Of a DNA stretch of 21,177 bases, positions 14,121 through 21,177 are shown piece after piece (the first letter of the stretch is position 1; each line of letters begins with the position of its first letter). Origin of the DNA: Chlamydiales bacterium (GTDB lineage: Bacteria; Chlamydiota; Chlamydiia; Chlamydiales; FEN-1388); the NCBI GenBank assembly GCA_021372185.1, contig JAJFUY010000348.1:1-21177 (forward strand), written 5' to 3'. The notes under the pieces were generated by a model. That model was given only the letters and a program-made list of their open reading frames with translations, had not been told where the DNA came from and searched no databases. The translations under genes and the position numbers were made by a program.

Positions 14121-16394
14121 CTAGCTCTTTTTGAGAGGAGTTTTGTGGTGAGAGGCGCTCACGCTACTGCTGCTGCTTGAGCTATCGATTGGTCTATGAT
14201 AGCGGTGGCATTGGCAGGTTCCGTCGCATAGCTCAATATTGTACCATGCGTTGTAGCCTTTATAGCCTGTCTGAATAGGCGGGCAGCTCTTAAATCTCAT
14301 CCAGAAACCACGGTTGTTGTTATTAGAGAGATTCTTAATCCACGCAGTTGTTGTGCGCTTAGAATTGTCTCTATAGCCAACTTTGCAGTTAGACACTTTG
14401 TTTTCTTGTACCGTGCCGTTTGTAGTTTCTACTTTATCGTTGCCAATAAACCAAATACCTGTGTTGCAGCGCTGTACTATGTTGTTAAACAAAAATGGGC
14501 TGTCAACGGCTCTAAACTCGATACCAACGCCATTCTCTCTTACATCAGTTACCACGCTATTTTTAATCACAACGTTCATCATCTTGGCATCAGATTCGCA
14601 GCGATCAAGGCCTGCAAACACACCAAAATTGTGCTTACCGATAATTCTTTCTGCAATAATTGTATCTAATGTAAAGTTTGTGCTATCAGGCACTCCTGGG
14701 CGTACGCCATCTGTTTTTGAATAGAGATGATAGCCGTAGGTATGTCCTGCACCTTTAATATCACTTGCCACTGTGTTTTGGATAAGGATATTTCTAGCAG
14801 ATGATAAATCAGCTGTAATTGGATCAGAGAAGTAGGCACCAATTGCAAAGCCTGCTGTATCTAGTGTTGGCTCATCAGAGCTTGTGTCATTTGCCTGGCA
14901 ATTAGTAATGACTACATCACGAACCGCTACTAAATTAACGCCAGCTGCACCACCAAAGCTAAAGGTATTTCCTACACCATGATAGGCTCTATCAAATTGG
15001 CAGTTATCAAACTTCAAAGGGCCGCCTGCAAATGTAGCATTAGAGTCAGCACCCATATGAAGGCCAGCAACGAGTCCACCATTACCGCTTGGATGGTTAA
15101 ACTGTGAGTTTTCGATAAACATATCTACCGCACTACCACCAACAAGGCCGCCAATAAAGAGCGCATTATCAGAATAGGCATCGTTAAATTGGCAGCCATT
15201 AATATACACGTTTTGGTTTGCTACCATAAGGGCGCCAGCTACTGCTAAGCCCATGCCAGAATCCATTGACGAGTCATTAAACATAGAATCTGTAATCTGC
15301 ACATTCTTGCTGCCACCTACAAACAAGCCTGAGATCAAGTTAAGCTGTGAATTTGCCATGTAGGTGTTGTTTGCAGTTGTATTTTGTATCTTCAGGCCAT
15401 CTACAAGCCATGCTTTGATACCGCCTGATGCATTAAGATCTACTTTGCAGTCTTCAATTGTAACGTTTGTATATTTGAATGACTCAGGAAGTGTCATCAG
15501 CTGATAGTTACCACTTTCAGGAGCTGTTAAGTTAATACCTGATGCATCATATGTTGGTCTAAATTCAGTGTCGATACCATTGTTTGTAATGATGAGGTTT
15601 TTGAATGTAAGATCATTAATTGAGCTTTGAGGTACAGAGTCAGCAATATTGGCTTCAATCGCAGCGCCTTTAAACAATGTGATCGTACCATTTACAATGG
15701 TAATATTTTCATTACCTGGCACGATATAAAACCCTACCACATTTGACGTGCCATCTTCTTGGCTAAGCGTAAAGTTTTTCATATCGATATAGACGTTGCT
15801 TGCATCAATCGTAATAGCCGCTGCAGGTAGTGATAGAGCTGAACTGCCAAATGCTTTAGCTGTCATAGCAGACTGCACAACCTTTGAAACATCAGAAAAA
15901 TTTACATGACCCTGTTTGCTATGAGAGTGTTTAGCAAGCGCTGTTTTTAGCTGATCTGAGAGATAATTTGGAAGTCCCGCCGCTTCTTGCATGACGACTG
16001 TATCTTCAGAACTTGCTGAAAAGCTAATGTCTTCACAGAAATTATAAAGACCAGGTTCTGTAATTACAAAACCGTTTGTGACGCGATGCTGAGTAATTCT
16101 ATGTGCTTCACCGCAGTGTGAGTGGTGGGATTGACCTTCTTCAATCTCTTTTAGCTCGTCTAGCACTTCATTGAGTTGGTGTTTTACTCCGTGAATTTCT
16201 TTTCCAAGCTCACAAATACCCATTTGAGTCTGTTCACAGCACTCTTTGAGTTGTTTTTTGGTTCTCTTTACCTGGCCATGAGATGCATCTCTAGAGCTTG
16301 AATGGTGCTTTGCAGCAGCAAGGTCATTATTTCCTTGAGTCATTGCAAGGCCCGCTGCCATCAGGCAGATGAGGTTTGATGGTAAAAATTTCAC
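14121..16394 (-). CDS. Secreted right-handed parallel beta-helix protein with N-terminal coiled coil
   Basis: A 757-residue predicted exported protein. From the GTG start at 16394, preceded by AAAGGAA seven bases upstream, the N terminus is a signal peptide (MKFLPSNLICLMAAGLAMTQ); the longer frame to 16487 would bury it. Residues ~43-87 form a charged helical, probably coiled-coil region (QLKEC, ELGKEIHGVKHQLNEVLDEL). Residues ~105-160 lead into repeated short strands with patterns such as ITIDASNVYIDMKNFT and VYINGCQFNDA that continue to about residue 720, typical of pectate-lyase-like beta helices. Many Asn/Asp-rich turns are present and no catalytic motif is recognised, so a surface adhesin or glycan-binding role is possible but unproven. 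The C-terminal tail is Ser-rich and basic. The stop codon lies in an imperfect hairpin (14118-14143), and the palindromic terminator follows. Confidence 0.85.
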   Translation of the reverse strand: MKFLPSNLICLMAAGLAMTQGNNDLAAAKHHSSSRDASHGQVKRTKKQLKECCEQTQMGICELGKEIHGVKHQLNEVLDELKEIEEGQSHHSHCGEAHRITQHRVTNGFVITEPGLYNFCEDISFSASSEDTVVMQEAAGLPNYLSDQLKTALAKHSHSKQGHVNFSDVSKVVQSAMTAKAFGSSALSLPAAAITIDASNVYIDMKNFTLSQEDGTSNVVGFYIVPGNENITIVNGTITLFKGAAIEANIADSVPQSSINDLTFKNLIITNNGIDTEFRPTYDASGINLTAPESGNYQLMTLPESFKYTNVTIEDCKVDLNASGGIKAWLVDGLKIQNTTANNTYMANSQLNLISGLFVGGSKNVQITDSMFNDSSMDSGMGLAVAGALMVANQNVYINGCQFNDAYSDNALFIGGLVGGSAVDMFIENSQFNHPSGNGGLVAGLHMGADSNATFAGGPLKFDNCQFDRAYHGVGNTFSFGGAAGVNLVAVRDVVITNCQANDTSSDEPTLDTAGFAIGAYFSDPITADLSSARNILIQNTVASDIKGAGHTYGYHLYSKTDGVRPGVPDSTNFTLDTIIAERIIGKHNFGVFAGLDRCESDAKMMNVVIKNSVVTDVRENGVGIEFRAVDSPFLFNNIVQRCNTGIWFIGNDKVETTNGTVQENKVSNCKVGYRDNSKRTTTAWIKNLSNNNNRGFWMRFKSCPPIQTGYKGYNAWYNIELCDGTCQCHRYHRPIDSSSSSSSVSASHHKTPLKKS

Positions 16395-16445
16395 GTGAAT
16401 TTCCTTTATGTAAAATCTATAAAGCCTGTGCAACTCGTCACGGCT

Positions 16446-16468
16446 TGCACGTTTTAAAAAAATGTGCA
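16446..16468 (-). other. Stem-loop in the leader of the beta-helix gene
   Basis: TGCACGTTTT (16446-16455) pairs with AAAATGTGCA (16459-16468) with one G-T position and a 3-base loop. On the minus strand it lies between a possible -10 box TATAAA (16475-16470, no convincing -35) and the Shine-Dalgarno. It may be near the transcript's 5' end. It is A/T-rich and of uncertain function. Confidence 0.35.
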
Positions 16469-16534
16469 TTTTATAGTGTATATACATTTAAAACGAATTT
16501 TGCAGCAATCCCAAAAAAAAAGCAAAATTCCAGT

Positions 16535-16562
16535 TTGAAAGAAATGGGAGAAAATCTATAAG
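16535..16562 (+). promoter_or_regulatory. Sigma70-like promoter for nuoH and downstream genes
   Basis: TTGAAA (16535-16540, 5 of 6 for -35) and TATAAG (16557-16562, 5 of 6 for -10) are separated by 16 bases, with the expected start about 24 bases before ATG 16593. This is the best promoter match in the window. It would let the second half of the nuo operon be transcribed independently of nuoA-G. Confidence 0.65.
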
Positions 16563-16592
16563 CCAAAATTTGCTAAGGAAACTATAGAGCCT

Positions 16593-17573
16593 ATGGAAGC
16601 TGTTGAAATTTTGATTAAAGGCATTGTCCTTATTTCCATCTTATTTACTGCTGCAGCGTATATGACGCTATGTGAGCGAGTACTTATGGCACGCGTACAG
16701 CTACGCTACGGACCAAACCGTGTGGGGCCACTTGGGCTCTTGCAGCCTATTGCCGATGGCATCAAGCTTTTAACAAAAGAGCGCTTTCAGCCGGCCGGCA
16801 TAGAAAAATTTACGTATTGGCTAGCACCTGCTATCTCAGTATTTACTGCCCTAAGCGTGTTTATGCTGATTCCTTTTGGTGACCAAATAGAAATTTTTGG
16901 CCACCAAGTATCGCTTGCTATTGCTGACGTAAACGTGGGTATTGTCTTTTTGTTGGCACTAAGCTCACTGGCAGTATATGGCGTAGTGCTGGCAGGTTGG
17001 TCCTCAAATAACCGCTATTCTCTTCTTGGGGGCCTGAGAGGCACAGCCCAGATGATTAGCTACGAAATTCCAATGGGTTTGGCCATCTTATCAGTAGTAC
17101 TCACCGCCGGCACACTCAATTTAACAGAAATTGTGCACGCCCAAAAAGAACACTGGTATATCTGGACTAATCCAATAGCCTTCATTATCTACCTCATCAC
17201 GGGTTTCGCTGAGACTAACCGCGCTCCATTTGACCTGCCAGAAGCAGAACAAGAACTTACTGGCGGCTACCACACTGAATATGGCGGCATGAAGTTTGCC
17301 CTCTTTTTCTTGGCAGAGTATGTAAATATTTTAGCTATCTCAGCTATTGCCACAACGCTCTTTTTGGGCGGCTGGTATGGGCCGTTTGATATTCCGATAC
17401 TCTGGTTTTGCGTAAAAGTTGCCCTTTTCGTGCTCTTTTTTATGCTAGTACGAGCCACACTCCCACGTTTTCGCTATGACCAGCTCATGAGCTTTGGCTG
17501 GAAGGTACTTATACCAATAGCCACATTGAACTTACTTGTAACTGCCTACTTTATACTGGTGACACATGCTTAA
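16593..17573 (+). CDS. nuoH: NADH-quinone oxidoreductase subunit H
   Basis: A 326-residue membrane subunit that forms much of the quinone-access channel and links the peripheral arm to the proton-pumping arm. About eight hydrophobic helices are visible. Hallmarks: LCERVLMARVQLRYGPNRVG (residues 26-45), EIP (158-160), and the acidic loop ETNRAPFDLPEAEQELTGGY (207-226) that continues into HTEYGGMKF. The length is normal. AAGGA lies 13 bases before ATG 16593, slightly long spacing. It is the first nuo gene after the 7.4 kb interruption and overlaps nuoI by eight bases. Confidence 0.98.
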   Translation: MEAVEILIKGIVLISILFTAAAYMTLCERVLMARVQLRYGPNRVGPLGLLQPIADGIKLLTKERFQPAGIEKFTYWLAPAISVFTALSVFMLIPFGDQIEIFGHQVSLAIADVNVGIVFLLALSSLAVYGVVLAGWSSNNRYSLLGGLRGTAQMISYEIPMGLAILSVVLTAGTLNLTEIVHAQKEHWYIWTNPIAFIIYLITGFAETNRAPFDLPEAEQELTGGYHTEYGGMKFALFFLAEYVNILAISAIATTLFLGGWYGPFDIPILWFCVKVALFVLFFMLVRATLPRFRYDQLMSFGWKVLIPIATLNLLVTAYFILVTHA

Positions 17574-18051
17574 AAAATTCTCAAAACAACTAATGCGTGT
17601 TGTAGCCATGCTACGAGGGCTATTAATCGTTGCCAAGTATGGCTTTAAAAAGCCTACCACCATAAGCTACCCAGAAGAAAAAAGAACCCTACCGCTAGCA
17701 TCTCGTGGAAGACACTACTTAACCAAATGGCCAGACGGCAAAGAGCGCTGTGTCGGCTGTGAGCTCTGTGCTATCGTCTGCCCAGCTCAAGCTATCTACG
17801 TAAAACCAGCCGAAAATAAACCAGGTGAAGAGCATTCACACGGTGAGCGCTACGCAAAAGACTTTCAGATCAATATGACGCGCTGTATTTACTGCGGCCT
17901 ATGCGAAGAAGCCTGCCCAACTGGTGCTATTATCTTAAGTAATGAATATGAACTATCGGCCTATACCCGCCAAGACCTTATCTTTACGAAAGAAAAACTG
18001 ACAGAAAAGTTCCCAGGCCAATCAGGGCGCGACCCCACACGTGAGATATAA
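17566..18051 (+). CDS. nuoI: NADH-quinone oxidoreductase subunit I
   Basis: A 161-residue ferredoxin-like subunit that carries clusters N6a and N6b between NuoG and NuoB. Two complete [4Fe-4S] motifs are seen: Cys62, 65, 68, 72 (CVGCELCAIVCP) and Cys107, 110, 113, 117 (CIYCGLCEEACP). An amphipathic N-terminal helix (about 1-27) anchors it to the membrane arm. The start codon lies within the last codons of nuoH. The next gene begins five bases after its stop. Confidence 0.98.
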   Translation: MLKKFSKQLMRVVAMLRGLLIVAKYGFKKPTTISYPEEKRTLPLASRGRHYLTKWPDGKERCVGCELCAIVCPAQAIYVKPAENKPGEEHSHGERYAKDFQINMTRCIYCGLCEEACPTGAIILSNEYELSAYTRQDLIFTKEKLTEKFPGQSGRDPTREI

Positions 18052-18056
18052 CTACT

Positions 18057-18548
18057 ATGGTTGACTTCATCTTAGGCACTATCATCATCCTCTCATCACT
18101 TGGCGTGATACTGGCTAAAAAACCAGTACACTCTTGCTTGTCGTTTTTGCTTACGCTCTTTGGCTTAGCTTGCCTCTTCTTACAGCTGGCGGCGCCTTTT
18201 ATTGCCGTCATGCAGGTACTAGTATATGCTGGGGCCATACTTGTAATTTTTATGTTTGTCATAGTGCTCTTTCAGGATGCCTACTTAGCAATAAATGATT
18301 ATAAGCCTAATGTAAAGCCATATTGGCTGGCAGTCTCTGCCTTTATATTCTTATTTACTTTATCGCTTCTTGGCCTGCAGCTACAAAAAATGAGTGGTCA
18401 AAATACTAACCTAACAGAAGGGTATGGATCTGTAGAGGCTATTGGAAGGGCGTTATATGTAGATTTTTTCTTTCCGTTTGAAGCAGTAGGCCTACTTTTT
18501 TTAGTTGCCATTGTAGGGGCATTATACATAGGAAAAAAGGTGCGCTAG
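18057..18548 (+). CDS. nuoJ: NADH-quinone oxidoreductase subunit J
   Basis: A 163-residue membrane subunit with about five hydrophobic helices. The conserved helix-3 segment VLVYAGAILVIFMFVIVL (about residues 55-72), which includes the pi-bulge region involved in coupling, is intact, as is the final FLVAIVGALYIGKK. The length is on the family norm. It abuts nuoK directly, with no spacing between stop and start. Confidence 0.96.
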   Translation: MVDFILGTIIILSSLGVILAKKPVHSCLSFLLTLFGLACLFLQLAAPFIAVMQVLVYAGAILVIFMFVIVLFQDAYLAINDYKPNVKPYWLAVSAFIFLFTLSLLGLQLQKMSGQNTNLTEGYGSVEAIGRALYVDFFFPFEAVGLLFLVAIVGALYIGKKVR

Positions 18549-18848
18549 ATGGATTTATCGCTGTATATATTTATAAGTTTTGCCATGTTTTTCATTGGCA
18601 TTGTGGGCGTGCTGTCAAAGCGTAATGCTCTTATCATGTTTTTATCTATTGAGCTTATGCTCAATTCATCAAACCTGCTGTTTGTTGCTTTTGCCCGCTC
18701 TCGGGGCGATGCTATAGGCCTTGTCTGGGTCTTTTTTGTGCTGGTGCTAGCGGCCGCAGAAGCGGCAGTGGGTTTGGCTATTATCATCAATTTGTTTAGA
18801 TCAAAACAGGTTGTTGATGTTGATCAATATAACACTTTGAGGGGTTGA
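18549..18848 (+). CDS. nuoK: NADH-quinone oxidoreductase subunit K
   Basis: A 99-residue subunit with three membrane helices. The two membrane glutamates needed for proton transfer are at Glu35 (SIELMLNSSNL) and Glu71 (AAAEAAVGLAI), matching the E. coli residues Glu36 and Glu72. Length and sequence are typical. It starts immediately after the nuoJ stop and ends one base before nuoL starts. Confidence 0.98.
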   Translation: MDLSLYIFISFAMFFIGIVGVLSKRNALIMFLSIELMLNSSNLLFVAFARSRGDAIGLVWVFFVLVLAAAEAAVGLAIIINLFRSKQVVDVDQYNTLRG

Positions 18849-18849
18849 T

Positions 18850-20622
18850 ATGGAACCGCTGCTCTATACGGGACTATTTCTTCCCCTCATTGGTTTTCTC
18901 ATCTTGTTGACATTTTCGGGAGTGCTTTCTCGGAAAATGGTAAATTGTATTGGACCTGGCACCATATGTATTTCATTCTTGTGCTTTGTAAAGCTGTTTT
19001 TATCTGGATATACCGGCACATCCACCCTCTTTACATGGATTCCAATAAATGGCTTACAAGCTCATTTCAGCCTCTACCTAGATCACCTGTCTCTTTTGAT
19101 GACGCTCATTATTACAGGCGTGGGTTTTTTGATTCATGCCTACTCTTGCGGTTATATGGACCATGATAAAGACTTTTCGCGATACTTTGCCGTGATGAAC
19201 TTTTTTATCTTCAGTATGCTCCTGTTGGTGCTTGCAAGTAACATCCTCTTACTCTTTGTTGGCTGGGAAGGCGTTGGCGTGGCATCCTATCTTCTCATTG
19301 GCTTTTGGTATACCAAGCCGGCCGCTCAAAGAGCAGCAAAAAAAGCCTTTGTCGTAAACCGTATTGGCGATCTTGGCCTACTTCTAGGCATATTTCTTAC
19401 CTACAATCTCTTTGGTACAGGCGATATGCAGGCAGTATGTACGCGAGTATCTACAGAGTTTGCAATAGGTGCGCCCCTCATCACCCTCCTATGTGTGTTT
19501 TATTTTTGGGGAGCATCCGGAAAATCTGCCCAGATGCCGCTTCATACTTGGCTTCCTGATGCTATGGAAGGCCCAACGCCAGTATCTGCCCTCATCCACG
19601 CCGCTACCATGGTAACAGCTGGAGTCTACTTAGTAGTACGTATGAGCCCGGTATTTGAGATGTCCCCAACGGCTCGTATGCTTATCGCTATTATCGGCGG
19701 CACAACGTCCCTCTTTGCAGCACTTTGTGCTACAAGCCAAACAGATGTAAAACGCGTTTTGGCATACTCTACACTTAGCCAATTAGGCCTTATGTTTTTA
19801 GCCACAGGCTTTGGCGCCTACTTTGCCGCTATGTTTCACCTTACTATGCATGCCTTTTGTAAGGCGCTGTTGTTTTTGGCAGCCGGCAATGTTATCCATA
19901 TGCTCGACGGCACAACTGAGATGGCCCAGATGGGCGGCTTGTCACGCTACTTAAAAAAAACCAACATACTCTTTTTAATAGGCGTGCTCTCTATGGCTGG
20001 CATCCCCCCCTTAGCCATATTCTTTAGTAAAGACTTATTACTCGAAGAAATTTCTAGCCACACACCATTCTATATTCTAGGCCTTCTCGTATCAATCTTA
20101 ACTGCTTTTTACCTTATGCGTGCCTACATGCTCACCTTCCAGGGACAGCCTAAAATAAAATCGGTAAGCGATGCGCCAAAAGTAATGTGGACTCCAGTAG
20201 CTATCTTAGGCGTGTTATCAATCTTTGGAGGTTTTTTGGGGTATATGTACAATGACACTATACATAACGCCTTTCACCTTTCAGTAAGCGTCTGGATATC
20301 TATTGCTATTGCATTTTTTGGCGTGGCTCTTGGCATGCGCTACTACAACGGCAAAACATCGCAATTTTTGTATAAGGCGTTTTATATAAACGAACTTTAT
20401 AACGCGTGTATCGTTGGGCCTCTTGCCAAGCTCTCTTCTGTTATTGCTACAATCTTAGAGCCCAAAGTCTTTGATGCAAGCATGCAAAAAACAGCTGGCG
20501 GCGCCTATGAAACCGCAAACCTGTTACAAAAAATACAAAACGGCCAGATACGTTCTTATATTTCGTGGATTGTGGCAGGCTCGTCCTTGCTTATTCTTTA
20601 CTTTGTTATTGAGGGATTTTGA
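18850..20622 (+). CDS. nuoL: NADH-quinone oxidoreductase subunit L
   Basis: A 590-residue antiporter-like proton-pumping subunit. Essential membrane residues are visible: Glu140 (FVGWEGVGVASYL), Lys225 (GASGKSAQMP), the HTWLPDAMEGPTPVSALIHA segment (232-251) and the FCKALLFLAAGN lysine helix. The C-terminal part (about 490-590) contains the amphipathic lateral helix and a final membrane anchor. It is slightly shorter than E. coli NuoL (613). Its stop codon overlaps the nuoM start (TGATG). Confidence 0.98.
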   Translation: MEPLLYTGLFLPLIGFLILLTFSGVLSRKMVNCIGPGTICISFLCFVKLFLSGYTGTSTLFTWIPINGLQAHFSLYLDHLSLLMTLIITGVGFLIHAYSCGYMDHDKDFSRYFAVMNFFIFSMLLLVLASNILLLFVGWEGVGVASYLLIGFWYTKPAAQRAAKKAFVVNRIGDLGLLLGIFLTYNLFGTGDMQAVCTRVSTEFAIGAPLITLLCVFYFWGASGKSAQMPLHTWLPDAMEGPTPVSALIHAATMVTAGVYLVVRMSPVFEMSPTARMLIAIIGGTTSLFAALCATSQTDVKRVLAYSTLSQLGLMFLATGFGAYFAAMFHLTMHAFCKALLFLAAGNVIHMLDGTTEMAQMGGLSRYLKKTNILFLIGVLSMAGIPPLAIFFSKDLLLEEISSHTPFYILGLLVSILTAFYLMRAYMLTFQGQPKIKSVSDAPKVMWTPVAILGVLSIFGGFLGYMYNDTIHNAFHLSVSVWISIAIAFFGVALGMRYYNGKTSQFLYKAFYINELYNACIVGPLAKLSSVIATILEPKVFDASMQKTAGGAYETANLLQKIQNGQIRSYISWIVAGSSLLILYFVIEGF

Positions 20623-21177
20623 TGCTTGCACTACCGCTCTTATTTTTTATTCCTTTTGCTGCAGCCCTGCTTGTATTTAGCTTATCAAAGGTAACAGACA
20701 GAAACTGCAGAAATTGTGCCTTCATACTCAGCCTTATACCCCTTGTATTTTTGCTGTTAGGTGGAAGTAAGTGGCAAGGCGCGCTCTATGATCATGAGTG
20801 GTTTCCATCACTTGGTATTCGCTTTCATCTAGCTATCGATAACTTATCACTCATCTTTTTGTACCTTACCAATATCATTGTGCCTATAGCGATAATGGCA
20901 AATACATGCGGCCGTGCTCACTTCTTTTATGGCCTAATACTCGCTTTACAGGGGCTTTTAATTGGCTTTTTTACCTCTTGTGATTTGGTGTTCTTTACCT
21001 TTTTCTTTGAAGCCATCTTACTGCCACTGTACTTCCTCATAAGCAACAAAAAGACTGCCATGACCTTTATCATCTACATGATAACAGGCTCATGCTTGAT
21101 GGTAGTTGGGGTTCTTTCTCTTTATGTAAGCGCCGGAACTTTTGATATTGCACAACTATCTCAGATTGCTCGTTCTG
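20622..21177 (+). CDS. nuoM: NADH-quinone oxidoreductase subunit M, 5' part
   Basis: The first 185 residues of an antiporter-like proton-pumping subunit; the frame stays open to the window edge and the rest lies outside. The ATG at 20622 shares a base with the nuoL stop. Several membrane helices are visible, with the key glutamate at Glu130 in FFFEAILLPLYFLI, which corresponds to E. coli Glu144. AIDNLSLIF (71-79) is the usual quinone-oxidoreductase N-terminal motif. nuoN would be expected next. Confidence 0.95.
   Translation, partial: MLALPLLFFIPFAAALLVFSLSKVTDRNCRNCAFILSLIPLVFLLLGGSKWQGALYDHEWFPSLGIRFHLAIDNLSLIFLYLTNIIVPIAIMANTCGRAHFFYGLILALQGLLIGFFTSCDLVFFTFFFEAILLPLYFLISNKKTAMTFIIYMITGSCLMVVGVLSLYVSAGTFDIAQLSQIARS

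Noticed and set aside
16395..16487. N-terminal extension of the beta-helix protein to ATG 16487.
   Set aside because: It would place a basic 31-residue stretch before a clear signal peptide. The GTG at 16394 has a proper Shine-Dalgarno.
9155..16592. Insertion by a transposon or phage.
   Set aside because: I found no transposase, integrase, tRNA attachment site or clear target duplication at either end of the interruption.

Overview
This 21.2 kb window comes from a Gram-negative-type bacterium of moderate G+C (judged by eye, low to mid 40s percent). Its backbone is a proton-pumping NADH:quinone oxidoreductase (complex I, nuo) operon. The genes around and inside the operon suggest a host-associated, possibly protist-dwelling lineage: a eukaryotic-type tyrosine phosphatase-like protein, secreted GMC oxidoreductase and beta-helix proteins, and a glycosyltransferase/methyltransferase-like fusion. 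Dependentiae (TM6) or a similar intracellular phylum is my guess. The sequence alone does not prove it.

Layout: (1) Positions 139-2616, minus strand: a 700-residue protein with a eukaryotic-type PTP domain whose catalytic Cys is Gly and which follows an SH2-like segment, plus a small unknown gene. (2) Positions 2700-9154, plus strand: nuoA, B, C, D, E, F and G, tightly overlapping, with all Fe-S ligands present. (3) Positions 9155-16394: about 7.4 kb of non-nuo genes splitting the operon. These are a 2-oxoglutarate/Fe(II) oxygenase (+), a secreted GMC oxidoreductase (-), a secreted GT31-like/methyltransferase-like fusion (+) and a secreted parallel beta-helix protein (-). The two tail-to-tail junctions each hold a copy of an unusual ~210 bp nested palindrome, so the two copies bracket the divergent GMC/fusion pair. 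(4) Positions 16593-21177, plus strand: nuoH, I, J, K, L and the start of nuoM, behind their own good sigma70-like promoter.

Functionally, NuoE/F/G form the NADH-oxidising module, NuoB/C/D/I the quinone-connecting module, and NuoA/H/J/K/L/M the membrane proton-pumping arm. The break therefore falls between a block of mostly peripheral-arm genes and a block of mostly membrane-arm genes, and the downstream promoter would keep the second block expressed. The inserted genes have no evident role in complex I; three of the four carry predicted signal peptides and look like envelope or host-facing functions.

The most notable observations are the SH2-PTP-like pseudophosphatase (pTyr-loop Tyr, WPD Asp, catalytic Cys and the SH2 FLVR Arg all substituted) and the two copies of a modular palindrome with unit order A-B-A-A'-B'-A', whose central stems double as intrinsic terminators.
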